Source of the DNA: Saccharomycodes ludwigii
Taxonomy: Eukaryota > Ascomycota > Saccharomycetes > Saccharomycodales > Saccharomycodaceae
Assembly (NCBI RefSeq): GCF_020623625.1
Contig: NC_060205.1
Span: 365,501-429,500 of the forward strand
Direction: 5' to 3'
DNA: 64,000 nt
Shown here: positions 1 to 10,600 of the stretch, piece after piece
Layout: each line of letters begins with the position of its first letter
Numbering within the stretch: the first letter of the stretch is position 1
Notes under the pieces: generated by a model
The model's database searches: none
Told to the model about the DNA's origin: nothing
What the model saw: only the letters and a program-made list of their open reading frames with translations
Made by a program: the position numbers and the translations under genes

Positions 1-722
1 AAAAAGAGGAAATAATTCAAGAAAAATTATTGATACTGCATGGACCAATAAATTCATACAATGGTAAAACCATTACTCGATGTAGCACTCCACCGTTACA
101 ATTTTTAGAATGTGGGACAGGTCATGGATCATTAACTTTACAAATCTGTAAAAGTATTCATGCATCTAATTGTTATTTTGATGGGATAAATGATTTAAGC
201 AGAGGATCGATAATACATTCATTGGACAGAAATTTGAAGCATATGAAAATTGGTATAGGTACAGTTTCCGGATTTCAAAAGGGGATTTACTTAGATGATG
301 TAGAATTTCATTACGAACCAATAGGACCAAGCAACTGGGTTAATAGTGACATAGCAAATTATTATAGGCAGCTTTGTGATACAACGGAGTTTCTGCAGGG
401 GTGTTTTTTGGATATGCCCTCTCCTGAACATGAATTTACTGAATTATCTAAATATTTAACGGTAGATGGTTTTATCATAGTTTTTACACCATCTATTTCA
501 CAAATTTGGGATTGTTATACGTTTGTTAAAGATAATGACTTAAAATTAACCCTAGTCAGCACTTTTGAATTACTGACGGGTGGTAATGGTGGTATGAGAG
601 AGTGGGATGTTAGACGGGTCATGATTAGAAATTCTGAAATGGTAGGTAAAGTAGTAAAACCAAGAATTGGTGTAAGAATAGTAGGTGGAGGGTTTATTGG
701 TATATTTAGGAAAATCCCATAA
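1..722 (+). CDS. TRM61/GCD14-family tRNA (adenine-N1) methyltransferase-like protein, 5' end outside window
   Basis: The reading frame is open to the left edge, so the gene starts upstream; the first codon a caller would pick (TTG at 30) is not a real start. A class I SAM-binding motif I (ECGTGHGS) is coded near 110-135. It is followed by an acidic motif, and by FLDMPSPE and FTPSISQ, which match the LDLPxP and TPxxxQ motifs of the TrmI/Trm61 family. Known members make m1A58 in tRNA using SAM. The C-terminus (KPRIGVRIVGGGFIGIFRK) and the segment GGMREWDVRR are unlike my recollection of nuclear yeast Trm61. This could therefore be a divergent paralogue, perhaps mitochondrial; without the N-terminus I cannot tell. 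It converges with RLP24. Family assignment is fairly sure, the exact orthologue is not. Confidence 0.7.
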   Translation, partial: KEEIIQEKLLILHGPINSYNGKTITRCSTPPLQFLECGTGHGSLTLQICKSIHASNCYFDGINDLSRGSIIHSLDRNLKHMKIGIGTVSGFQKGIYLDDVEFHYEPIGPSNWVNSDIANYYRQLCDTTEFLQGCFLDMPSPEHEFTELSKYLTVDGFIIVFTPSISQIWDCYTFVKDNDLKLTLVSTFELLTGGNGGMREWDVRRVMIRNSEMVGKVVKPRIGVRIVGGGFIGIFRKIP

Positions 723-1225
723 TAGTTTTGTGATTATGGGTCTTCGCCAACATGCAAGAAATATTTAGACCAAGGAATAACGGATAAAAATAACTAATTA
801 ATATAATAAATGATTTATATTTTTTTTTTAAAAAATTCTTTTTAGTATACATGTAAACAATACGTGGTGTGTTTATATTCACGAAAATATAAACTGGGAA
901 AACAACTCCAACGACATTATTGTGAAGATTCATTCAGAAAAAAAGGAAAATAAAAAAAAGATGTAAAAAGCTAACCTAAAAATAAAAGGAAAACAAAGTT
1001 GATACCAAAAGAAAGGGGGGGGGGAGAAGAACCAAAACAAATGAAAAGTCAATATATATATGATTAAGTTAACGCTATTAATTTAGGCATTGAATAAATA
1101 AATAAAAAGTATTTCTCTCTCTCACATACACTTTAATTATTCTCTTATATTCCTGAGTCATTCTCTTGAGTTTATTATTAATCTTTTTTTGCTTCTATTA
1201 TTATTTATTTATTATTTCTATTGAA
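723..1225. other. convergent 3' intergenic region
   Basis: Shared 3' flank of the TRM61-like gene and RLP24. It is AT-rich, with T9 and A runs and a run of nine or more G near 1016-1024. I see no RNA gene or conserved ORF. Confidence 0.5.
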
Positions 1226-1807
1226 TCAAAATGCAATCTTCTTGGATCTTTTTTTATTCTTCAACATAATCTTGACACGTTCTGGTTCAGCTTCCTCTTC
1301 CTCGCTTTCATCAATATCCATTTCTTCGTCCTCACTTTGTTCGTCCTCTAGTTCCATTTTAGCTTCCTTTTCAGCTTGCTTAGTCAACTCAACTTCTCTC
1401 ATATTTAATAATTCAGCATTTCTTTCAATTAATTCTTTATCTCTCAAGAAATCTCTTTCTTTATTGCCTCTCATTCTATTCTTATAAAAGGCCCTTTCCC
1501 TCTTTTGTCTAATTTCCTCAATTCTACTCATGGCCTTTAATGTAGTAGCAACTAATTCTCTATTGTATCTTACTGGAACATTTCTTCTTTGAGCAAATGT
1601 CAAAGTACTATCAACAGCCAATTCTTTGCCTGCAGCTTTACGGAATGCCTTTGTCCATTTTAATTTACGAGGATTACGTCTTTGTTTAAAAGCCTTGTGG
1701 CATTTAGAACGACAAAATCTAAACTCTTTAGCATCATTACGTACAAACATGATACCATGACCTGGATAAACAGGAGAAGAACAAAAATGACATTGATAAA
1801 TTCTCAT
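1226..1807 (-). CDS. RLP24: Ribosome biogenesis protein RLP24 (60S pre-ribosome, eL24-like)
   Basis: 193 residues. The N-terminus is the L24e zinc-ribbon: [11 protein letters not shown] gives Cys6 and Cys9, FRFCRSKC gives Cys32 and Cys36. It is followed by the basic [20 protein letters not shown] stretch typical of the eL24/Rlp24 family. Rlp24 occupies the future eL24 site on nuclear pre-60S particles and is released in the cytoplasm by the AAA-ATPase Afg2/Drg1. The C-terminal half is charged, with an acidic run and a final lysine-rich segment, as in yeast Rlp24 (about 199 residues). That long tail separates it from ribosomal eL24 itself. The ATG at 1807 is the only sensible start. In S. cerevisiae it also lies near PAM18 and NSE1 (YLR007-009), which supports orthology. 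Confidence 0.95.
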   Translation of the reverse strand: MRIYQCHFCSSPVYPGHGIMFVRNDAKEFRFCRSKCHKAFKQRRNPRKLKWTKAFRKAAGKELAVDSTLTFAQRRNVPVRYNRELVATTLKAMSRIEEIRQKRERAFYKNRMRGNKERDFLRDKELIERNAELLNMREVELTKQAEKEAKMELEDEQSEDEEMDIDESEEEEAEPERVKIMLKNKKRSKKIAF

Positions 1808-2232
1808 TATTATAGCTATATGAACTTAAATCAGTAGATACTATTTATTTCTTATTATTCGTTTTTTTTTTTTTTTTTGTTATATATAGGAAAAAGAAAA
1901 CTTTATGTGAGTCAAAAAATCAAAAGATTAAAAGATATACAGCGAATTAAGTTAAAAAGTGATGAAAATTTAAATTTTTTAAAAAAAAAAAGAAAAAAAA
2001 ATGCAAAAAAATATAGGTAAATTTAGTCGTTTCTTTTTTTTTTTTCTCTTTTCAAAATGCACATTATCATCTTGTACGAGAATATTAACCGGCAACAGTA
2101 ATGTCCGTGGAATTTCGTATTAAGAAAAAGTCAAATAAAAAAAAATTAAAAAAAAAAAAAAAAAAAAAAAATAGATAGATACATATATATATATATTATC
2201 CTAATATTTTAATCCTTGAAAGAAGCATTGCT
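1808..2232. promoter_or_regulatory. RLP24 promoter region
   Basis: Non-coding, with several homopolymer runs including an A-tract at about 2145-2171. The segment near 1960-1980 (GATGAAAATTTAAATTTTTT) resembles the RRPE (AAAWTTTT) element found upstream of ribosome-biogenesis genes. No gene is seen here. Confidence 0.35.
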
Positions 2233-2607
2233 TTATACATCCTCATAGCCAAAAGGAGTGATAACTAAATATTGGTCTTTGTGAACATAGTCATGTGGTA
2301 ATAAATCATGTTCAGCTAAACTTGGATATGTCTTTTTTAAATAATCAATGGCGATTTTTAAAGAATGTTCACTAAATTTAAAAAACTTAGTTTCACCCAC
2401 AGCAATCATTTTTTTATTATGTTTAGTGGAAGATAAACCAGTAGTAAAAAGTTCATTATCTTCAGGTTCCATTATGGAGTCTAAAGTGTTTTTGATCAAA
2501 GAAGTGTATTTCTCATCGTTGTCTATATCAGCAAAAGACGAAACGAGAGTTGGAGCGGTAAAAAAACTGAAAAAAAGTAAATTATTGACTATTGTAGTAA
2601 AACGCAT
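2233..2607 (-). CDS. Small secreted protein of unknown function
   Basis: 124 residues, not recognised. The N-terminus is a good signal peptide: a short basic n-region (MRF), a hydrophobic core over residues 9-24, and a plausible cleavage after VSSFA at about residue 26. The mature part is about 98 residues, rich in Lys/Glu/Asp/His, and has no cysteine, so no disulfides. It lacks a membrane segment, GPI signal and obvious Kex2 site. Codon choice and AT content look like the neighbours. It lies between RLP24 and PAM18, where my recollection of the S. cerevisiae map has no equivalent. The signal peptide and clean ATG context make it likely real; function is unknown. Confidence 0.6.
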   Translation of the reverse strand: MRFTTIVNNLLFFSFFTAPTLVSSFADIDNDEKYTSLIKNTLDSIMEPEDNELFTTGLSSTKHNKKMIAVGETKFFKFSEHSLKIAIDYLKKTYPSLAEHDLLPHDYVHKDQYLVITPFGYEDV

Positions 2608-3458
2608 TATCTATTGTTTATATTTGTATGTATATATATGATTTTTTTTCTTTATACTTGTTTACTTTATATATGTCTGTATTATTATAAATAATGAGAA
2701 AAATAGAGTTTGTTAGGAAGGGAGAGAAAGAAAAAAGATTTGGTGGTCTATTTATATATTTGCAAATTGAATTTATTTATGAATGGAAATGAAATAAGTG
2801 AAAGGACAAATATTCTTTTTTTTTGCTATTTTGCAAGTATTTGCTTGAAACATATTAATAACGATATTTCTTTTTTTTTTTTCGCACTGGCACATGACAA
2901 AAAGAAAATAGATTAATATATTATATTTTTTATCTTTTGCTAAGAATTCTGTTTTATCGCGCAGTGTCCAAAATTATAAAAAGAAAAAAAAAGTAATAAT
3001 TTTTGTACGATAGAAATTCATTTTTCCACTTTGTAAAATAAACAAAAACTCAATTCTCTAAAAGAGCGAGAATCTGACTTTCGGACTTGATGGATAATAT
3101 ACATAAAAAACACATAACAATTTGGTATACAATTAATTAACAGAAGGCGAAGAAAAAGTAAAAAAAAAAAAATGACAGATATTATACAAGAGAAAATTTT
3201 TTATTTTTGTTTTTGTTTTTTTTATCTTTATAACAATTTGTTTCAAAAGGTTACAATTTTACTCCTATATTATAACATTTCAAATATAAGAATCAGTGTT
3301 AGAAATCAACAAGAGTGAAGATAACTGCTAGTATTTTTTTTTTTTTTTTTCTTTTGTTATCTTTATTACTATTTTAAGAAGGATATCTTCCCAAATATTA
3401 CTATCTCAATAAAGACTATTTAAGGAAAAACTCAGGAAAACAAAAAAAAAAAAAAAAA
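2608..3458. promoter_or_regulatory. Divergent intergenic region between the small secreted protein and PAM18
   Basis: About 850 bp of AT-rich DNA with many A/T homopolymers. The PAM18 ATG is preceded directly by 17 A residues (3442-3458). Short ORFs here are low-complexity and unconvincing. No RNA gene was recognised. Confidence 0.4.
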
Positions 3459-4058
3459 ATGTTGGGCTGGATCATAGGTAATAATAAGAACAACACCTTA
3501 AGTAAAAATGGTGGGATTACGAACTCTGACTTGGAAAAATATTCGGATAATAATAAAAATGCTTTATTTATAGAACCACCCCAATTGCCTTTACCAGGTG
3601 TTGAAAATTTACATTCTTCTAATACTCTTATCATACCACCATTAGCATCGCAATATAAGGAAAGATCCTCTGTTGATATATTTTTTGACGATGCAGTTTT
3701 TTATATGGGACAACACCCTGTTTTAACTGGTGTTGGTGCATTTTTTACTTTATACTTTGCTGCTGGAGCATACAAGAGCTGTTCAAAATTATTAACCAGA
3801 ATAAGAAGCTCCTCTGCGTCTCCAAATGCCAAAGCAATTAAATATCTAATGGGTGGGTTTGATTCAAAAATGAATCAGAAAGAAGCTTTACAAATCTTGA
3901 ATTTGAAAGACTCGGAATTAACTAAAAAGTTTTTAAAAGAAACACACAGAAGAATTATGTTAGCAAATCATCCTGATAAAGGTGGCAGTCCATATTTAGC
4001 AACCAAGATTAATGAGGCTAAAGATTTTTTGCAAAAAAATGCAGTTTTTAAGAAATAG
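3459..4058 (+). CDS. PAM18: TIM23 import-motor J-protein PAM18/TIM14
   Basis: 199 residues. It is the inner-membrane co-chaperone that stimulates mitochondrial Hsp70 (Ssc1) at the presequence translocase. One membrane segment (about residues 86-107) is followed by a C-terminal J domain with the HPD motif at about 170-172 in the context LANHPDKGGSPYLATKINEAKDFL, characteristic of Tim14/Pam18. The intermembrane-space N-terminus is longer and more Asn-rich than in S. cerevisiae (about 168 residues in total). Mdj2 is a related paralogue, but the position beside RLP24 and NSE1 matches YLR008C. The ATG follows a 17-nt A run. Confidence 0.93.
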   Translation: MLGWIIGNNKNNTLSKNGGITNSDLEKYSDNNKNALFIEPPQLPLPGVENLHSSNTLIIPPLASQYKERSSVDIFFDDAVFYMGQHPVLTGVGAFFTLYFAAGAYKSCSKLLTRIRSSSASPNAKAIKYLMGGFDSKMNQKEALQILNLKDSELTKKFLKETHRRIMLANHPDKGGSPYLATKINEAKDFLQKNAVFKK

Positions 4059-4368
4059 TATGATGAGAGGAAATTTTCTTTTTTTTTTATCATTATTACT
4101 TTAGATAAAATTTTACGTGTATATGTGTAACTCGGAATTTTTTTCTCTATGTTGTCCTCCCCCCATTAAAATAAGAGAAATATATCAAGGGCTGGAAATA
4201 ATAATAAAGTGTACAGTTTTATTTATTCATTTCCCTCCTTTTCTTTCTTTACTAAATGTTAAACATACGACAATACAGGGACTTGAGTTTTTATTTAATC
4301 GTGTAAATTAAATAAGTTTGTAAATAGGTTATAATAACTATTTAAAAAAAAAAAAAAAAAAAAAAAAA
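4059..4368. other. Convergent 3' region of PAM18 and NSE1
   Basis: Non-coding, with a 26-nt A-tract at about 4343-4368 directly next to the NSE1 stop codon. Nothing else was recognised. Confidence 0.4.
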
Positions 4369-5436
4369 TTATAATATATATATTATGTCATTTACATCAT
4401 TAAATTCATGCTTGCAATACGAGCATATCACCGATTGATCGCTATTATGACACCTATTTAGGAATTGTTTCAAACAATCAATATCCAAATAAAATGAATT
4501 ACAGTTACTACATTCTATACCACCTAAATAAACTATTTTTTGACAGATATTACAAATATTGCCATTGAGTTCTTCAGCTTCACCTTCAGTTCCTTCCCTT
4601 TCTTCACTTCTTTCAGTCTCGCTACTCCCATCATCATTATCAAAACATTTGATGTAATCTTTTAATTCTACTAAAGATCTAATATATAAGGAATAACTAC
4701 CATCCCCGTATTGGGTTAACCATTTATTCTCGCATAATCTCGTCAAAATGTTTTCCAAATCTGATAATTTTAAAGAATCCACATTCATATCGGAATTTCT
4801 AAACCCAACTATCAAAGAAGTGGAACCTTTGTTAAAACTTGTATACGTGCCAGAGCCAATAGAGGAAGTCCCATCTTCTTCGTTGTTGTGGTCAAGCCGT
4901 ATAATTTTATCGATATATTGCTTATAGCTAACGCTTTTATCATTTGATAAATTGAGATCTTTGATAGAAGAAAGCTCGTTTGGTTCCATCAATTTTTTAA
5001 AAACATATTTGACAAATTCTAGTTCTGTGGGTTTGTAAAAAGTAGCTAATTTTGAAGATTGAGTAAGTTTTAAATTTGTATAAACATAAAACAAGTTAGA
5101 TTTCTTTAGATCGATAGCATCACGTGTACTAGAACCGTCGTTTGTACTATCGTTTGCTATGGTACTACCAATTGAAGCAGAAGAAATAGTACGTAATGCC
5201 ATCGGGGTATATTGTCTATATTTTTCGATTTTATAATCCATTGAATGTAAAGATTCGTTAATCAAACCAATTAATCGATCTAACTTTGTTTGTAATTTTA
5301 AAACATTGGCTTCATTTAGTTCTTTTTTTTTCAATTGGGCATATACATCGAGTAATTCGGGTTCATGAACTATACCATTTGTTGATAATATATATGTTAA
5401 TATGTCATGTTGCAATTGGGTTTTAGAATCATTCAT
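4369..5436 (-). CDS. NSE1: SMC5/6 complex RING-like subunit NSE1
   Basis: 355 residues from the ATG at 5436; the longer frame to 5508 begins with a non-ATG codon. Nse1 is the RING-type E3 subunit of the Smc5/6 complex, bound to Nse3 and Nse4 in DNA repair and chromosome segregation. The N-terminal part (residues about 5-260) is winged-helix-like and contains ILSTNGIVHE, comparable to ILSARGICHE in yeast. The C-terminus has the C4HC3 variant RING: CNICQ, GIECSNCNSFYLDIDCLKQF, then CSYCKHEF. An acidic Glu/Ser linker precedes the RING. Its neighbour PAM18 is also its neighbour in S. cerevisiae (YLR007C/YLR008C). Confidence 0.88.
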   Translation of the reverse strand: MNDSKTQLQHDILTYILSTNGIVHEPELLDVYAQLKKKELNEANVLKLQTKLDRLIGLINESLHSMDYKIEKYRQYTPMALRTISSASIGSTIANDSTNDGSSTRDAIDLKKSNLFYVYTNLKLTQSSKLATFYKPTELEFVKYVFKKLMEPNELSSIKDLNLSNDKSVSYKQYIDKIIRLDHNNEEDGTSSIGSGTYTSFNKGSTSLIVGFRNSDMNVDSLKLSDLENILTRLCENKWLTQYGDGSYSLYIRSLVELKDYIKCFDNDDGSSETERSEEREGTEGEAEELNGNICNICQKIVYLGGIECSNCNSFYLDIDCLKQFLNRCHNSDQSVICSYCKHEFNDVNDIIYIL

Positions 5437-5539
5437 TATATCCTTTTTCTTTTTGTGTATTTTTAGTTTGGAAATGGGTTGATTATTTCCAATCGTCTTG
5501 TGAATCAAGTGACTAAAAATATAAATTGAAAAAAATAAA

Positions 5540-5570
<31 letters not shown>

Positions 5571-5834
5571 GGATTAAAATAATATGTAAAACTGTGTAAT
5601 TTTTTTTTTTCTCTCCCGCAGATCAAACCGAAATTAAGACTTATCCGGATTACCGTTAATATTTAAACTTTTCTTTTTTTTTCTTTCTTTTCTTTTCTTT
5701 TCTTTTCTTTTCTTTTCTTTTCTTTTACATCTTTTTAAAATAAGTTCTTAATTCTTTTATCTGTTCAGGCCTTGACCATTGCTAATCTGAAAGAAGAAAC
5801 ACCTACAACAAAACACAGATTATGATAAATAAAA
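5437..5834. promoter_or_regulatory. Divergent promoter region NSE1/RPF1, with a (TTTTC)n microsatellite
   Basis: Contains an (AT)n run at about 5540-5563, a (TTTTC)n pyrimidine repeat at about 5682-5726, and the GC-containing patch ATCCGGATTACCG near 5644-5656. This is probably the core promoter DNA for both genes. Confidence 0.4.
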
Positions 5835-6770
5835 ATGAGCGAAAGAGATATTGATATTAAAAATAAACTAAAAAGGCAAGAGGTTTATGCCAAATTAAAG
5901 CATGATAAAAACAAAGAACGTCACAAGATTAGAAAACAAAGAGCTAAAGATGAGTTGGAAAATCCAGAATTAAAAAAGAATAGATTAGCCGCAAATATCC
6001 CAAAGACTATTGATAATACTAGAGTTTATGATGAAACCATAAATAGGAAACCAGATGAAGTTGCTGAAAATGTACAGCAAAATAACGAAGATAGCACCAC
6101 AGAAGAAACTATGGAAGATGAATTGATGGAATTATTCAATAATACCAAGAACGAACCTCCTAAAATTTTATTAACCACTAATGTTAACGCTAAAAAAGCA
6201 GCTTATGAGTTTGCTAACGTTTTAATAGAAATCTTTCCTAATGTCACCTTTGTCAAGAGAAAATTTGGCTATAAACTAAAAGAAATTGCTCAGTTCTGTA
6301 ATAATAGGAGCTACACTGATTTAATAATTATCAATGAAGATAAGAAAAAAGTTACTGGACTAACATTTATCCATTTACCGGAAGGACCAAGCTATTACTT
6401 TAAAGTTAGTTCATTTGTAGAAGTCAAAAAAATTGTTGGACATGGTAAACCAACAAGCCATATTCCTGAATTGATTTTAAATAACTTTCAAACCAAATTG
6501 GGTAAAACAGTTGGCAAATTATTTCAAACACTATTTCCCAAACATCCAGATTTTGAAGGTAGACAAGTTATAACGTTGCATAATCAAAGAGATTACATTT
6601 TTTTCAGAAGACATCGTTACTTATTTAAAAATGAAGAAAAAATTGGACTACAGGAGTTGGGTCCACAATTCACGTTGAAATTGAAACGGTTGCAAAGAGG
6701 TATTAAAGAAGAAGTTGAATGGGAACATAAACCTGAAATGGATAAAGAAAAGAAGAAGTTTTATTTATGA
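5835..6770 (+). CDS. RPF1: Ribosome production factor RPF1 (Brix-domain, pre-60S)
   Basis: 311 residues (about 295 in S. cerevisiae). A charged N-terminal extension with basic KHDKNKERHKIRKQRAKDE is followed from about residue 105 by the Brix/IMP4 domain: PPKILLTTNVNAKKAAYEF, LPEGPSYYFK, IPELILNNFQTKLGKTV and FPKHPDFEGRQVITLHNQRDYIFFRRHRY. The last block is the RNA-binding signature of Rpf1. Rpf1 acts in the nucleolus in assembly of the large ribosomal subunit. It is the counterpart of YHR088W; the next gene of that block, GAR1 (YHR089C), lies 6 kb further on, after two chromosome-IV-type genes. Confidence 0.95.
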   Translation: MSERDIDIKNKLKRQEVYAKLKHDKNKERHKIRKQRAKDELENPELKKNRLAANIPKTIDNTRVYDETINRKPDEVAENVQQNNEDSTTEETMEDELMELFNNTKNEPPKILLTTNVNAKKAAYEFANVLIEIFPNVTFVKRKFGYKLKEIAQFCNNRSYTDLIIINEDKKKVTGLTFIHLPEGPSYYFKVSSFVEVKKIVGHGKPTSHIPELILNNFQTKLGKTVGKLFQTLFPKHPDFEGRQVITLHNQRDYIFFRRHRYLFKNEEKIGLQELGPQFTLKLKRLQRGIKEEVEWEHKPEMDKEKKKFYL

Positions 6771-7359
6771 ATACTTTTGTAAAACGTTTAATTTTGTATA
6801 CTAGAAGGTTATTACGTTATTGTTTATAATGATATATATTTATAACTTTTTTCCTCTACGCTTTAAAATGTGAAATTTGGTAATTTTTGCTCATTCATAA
6901 ATCCGATCCAGAATGAGTGCGAGAGTGCGAGGTGATGCCAGTAAATAGAAAAGGGGAGCGAGAGGCAAATAAGTGCCGGCGTGTGGAGCGTAGAAACTTT
7001 TGCAGAGCGCGGCGCCCCTCCAAATCTTCCAAAAGAGAAAAAGAAAACAAGTAAAAAAAAAAAGAAAAAAGAAAAAATGAAAATGAAAATGAAAATGAAA
7101 ATGAAAATGAAAATGTTCACAGGTTTGTTTATTTATTCATGTTTTCTTCTTCTTCTTTTTTTTTTTTGTTGTTGTTGCTTATTAAAATACAAACTTTTTC
7201 CTTTTTTCCCCCCTTCTACAATACACAGATTAACACAAACCCAGATCTTTTCTATAATCAATCTTTTTGCATAAAGCTAATACCAAAAGGAAAAAATAAA
7301 AAAAAAAAAAAAAAAAAAGCACTGTAGCGTGAATACCTGCATTCTTATATATACATATC

Positions 7360-7399
<40 letters not shown>

Positions 7400-7636
7400 T
7401 ATATATATAAAGATCGTTAGACTTAATCCGTTATCTTAAGATCATTGTATCCACACAAAAATAAAAATAAAAATAAGAAAATTACTGCGATTGTTTAAAT
7501 ATAATTGTTGATATTATATGAAATAGTAAAGAAAAGGGGGAAAAAAAAAAGAAAAGAAAGTTGTAAGGTTGTGGATTTTACATTACAATAAAAAGGAAGA
7601 AGGGAATAAAAAAAAAAAAAAACAAAAACTCACAAT
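6771..7636. other. Intergenic region RPF1-MSN5 with a GC-rich patch and repeats
   Basis: 866 bp. A stretch at about 6900-7030 is clearly more GC-rich than its surroundings and has a tandem 8-bp unit (GAGTGCGA twice, 6915-6930). It is followed by an (AAAATG)n run at about 7074-7112 and a (CA)17 microsatellite at 7363-7396. ORFs here are low-complexity. The GC patch could be a regulatory region or an unidentified ncRNA; I recognise no RNA family. Confidence 0.45.
7363..7396. repeat. (AC)n dinucleotide microsatellite
   Basis: About 17 uninterrupted AC units, 240 bp upstream of the MSN5 start. Confidence 0.95.
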
Positions 7637-10600
7637 ATGGATGCCAATTCTGTCTCACAAATTGTTTCTGCGTTAAACGTAATTTATTCATCTGTCTCCA
7701 ATAATGCCCAAAGATTAGAGGCCCAGAAGTTTCTGGATCAAGTTAAATTACACAAGGATGCTCCGCTATTTGGGTACACCCTAGGAACTCAATATGAAAA
7801 TGACTACATTCTTAAACATTTTGGGTTGCAACTACTTGAATATTCAATTAGGAAAAATTGGGCAAGTTATGATATTGCCAAAATGAACGCTGTTCGTAAA
7901 TGGATCGAAGAATTGAATTCTAAAGTAACTTCACAGGATCCAAGATATATCAAAGAAAAATTGGCATATTTATGGGCGGAAATTGCCAAGAGGGTTTGGG
8001 GAGAATACTTAAAGATAACGAGCATTGAAAAGGATGAAGATACCGATAATGGTATTGCACCAGCAGAATTGGATGAAAACCAATTACTTTACTCATGGTG
8101 TGATATGGATACCAATCTAATGCAAATGTGGCAAATGAATGAATCAACACGTGAAGTTGTTTTAATTATTTTTAGAACATTATTCGAAGATATTTTCCTA
8201 TTGGACGACTTAATAGCCATGAAACGAATGAGCGTGCTACAACCATTGTGTATCATGATCATTTGTCCGGTTCAATTATTTATGAACAAATATAAATTTG
8301 ACAAGAGTTGGATTTTGTTTAAAAATAGCAACCAAAATGGTTGGTTTTCTGTTTGGGTTAATGAATTACGGGATCTTTTAAACACCAGTCCAGATTCGCC
8401 GTACTTAGTGAGATTACTCGAAACTTTGAAAACCTCCTTAAATTGGCCAATATCTGATATTGTCTTGGAAAGCAATATTGCCCAATTGCTATTCCGATGT
8501 TTATTGACCAATAATTCAAAAAGCAAAGTCTTGGCCCTAGACTCTTTACATATTTTATACACAAGACCTTATCCTGACAGTGGCCAACTAGATAAATTAT
8601 TAGAAACCTATTATGACAGTGTGGATTTATTGAGCCAAGTTTACGATAACCTAGGATTTGACCCTAAAGAAGGTGTTGATGATGAAAAATATCCAATTGT
8701 CAAGAAATTAGTTGATATGACCGTTTCTTTGCATGGATCCTTTTTGATCTTGGACGAAGAAGGGGACGCTACCAATAAGATACCAAATGGCGTAGAGATT
8801 TTGGGGAAATATTTAAACCTAGTTTTGAAAATTACCAGTAACCCTAGTTTGGTTGTCAGTGGGTTAACTTTGGAAATGTGGGTTTCTTTATTGAGACAGG
8901 ATAAAAAACTTGCAATATTAGATCAATTCAACATTTTCACAAGATTATTACAGTTGGCGGCTGACTTTTTAATTTATTTTGAGCAAATAGAGAACCACGT
9001 ATCCAAAGAGTTTGTTGACGTTGATTTTCAAAGTTTAAGTGAATATAAATCATTTTGCTCGGTTTATCGTAGATCTATCCGTGATATAATAAGATTAATT
9101 TCGTGTGTTAGACTAGATGATACTTACGACTGGTTGAATTCTAGATTGAACGTCTACTTTTCGTCTTCCTTTGGTTCTGAAGTTTTAACAAACGTATTTT
9201 TGGACCACCAAAGTGAGCCTTACCTAAGCGCTTTGTCACAATTGATGATCATAGAGTGTTTTATTAATGGATGTATACGATGGAAGATATGGTGGATGAA
9301 CAAAGCCGATTATGAGGAAAAATTAGCTGTCATCTTATCCAAAGTAGAGGTTTTATCAAACCAATTGATTAGCTTGAATTTGAAGGAGCCAATGCTTTTG
9401 AAAAAACAAGTTCAGAATTTTGCTTTGTTTTTAACCATTTTGGAAGATAATGCTTTATTTACCTTGTTGGAGAGAATTATCACAACAGCAACTTTAGAAT
9501 ACCCTGATGAAGCGAAATTGGAAAGAGAAGGGGATGAGAGAGCAGATTCTATTAGAAGTCTAAGATATGCCTGTGGTGTTGAATTGAATCGGATGGCTTT
9601 ATTAATGCCGGAATCATTATCCAGGATTTATAATGATTTAGAAAGTGTTGTTGCAAGAATCTTGCCCAACTTATCCCGCCATGAAGTTATATCGTTTAAA
9701 GCATTTCTAATGATAATTGTGTTGAAATCATCCATGGAAAATAAGGAAGCTAAATTTTCTTCCATCGTAGACCCTGAACTAGTAGCATGGTCCGATGAAA
9801 ATACAGTTACTGGACTAAGAGATTTGCCTTGGTTTATGGAAAGGGTAGGAATAGTGCAAATTGCCAAGTATTTTCAACAGAGAAACATTAATGAAAATAG
9901 TGATTTATTGGCCATTAATATTGATGAGCAAGGCCGACAATTAAAATTGGATTTGAGCAAACGTTGGAGTTGTCTATTTCCTGTTAGAGCAACTAGAATT
10001 TTTGTACATTATAGTGTTGAGAAACTGAAAACTATTGAAGATTATGCGATGGTCCAAACACTCTGGAAGCCAAGAATTGTTCCAGTCTTGCCATATATTT
10101 TACGGTTGCTATTTCAGTTACAATCTTACCATGATCCTGAAAATTGGAAAGATTTACCAGTGGTGGTCCAGTCTTTTGTTAGGTATTCAACCATTGAGAG
10201 ATTTTGGGAGGCCGGTGCTTCAAACAAGACTAAAGACGAGTTTATCGATGAGCATATGCAAGCAATGAATACTGTGAGAGATTTTGCGGACTCTGTGGGA
10301 CACATAGTTAGATACACTAGAGAAGTTGTTTTGGCAATAATAGCAACTGTTTCTAGGTTGGGTACAATTATTTATGAAATTGACGAATTACCTCAATTGA
10401 TATTGGATTCAATTTTTATTAAAAAACCTGATAGTAACACCATTAGTCCTGGTGTTTCTAAACATGCCTGGAAACATATAGTAAACATGGCCCTACGCCC
10501 ATTAATTAAGAACTGCCCAGAGGAGCTACAACCCAAGTTTTGTTCCAAATTTTTACCACAGTTGTTTACCTATTTGGATATAATATTGTGCGACTTGTGG

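Noticed and set aside
1221-1487. Ser-rich plus-strand ORF
   Set aside because: Antisense shadow of the acidic tail of RLP24.
6863-7327. Several ORFs in the RPF1-MSN5 spacer
   Set aside because: They consist of translated homopolymers and the AAAATG repeat; no conserved content.
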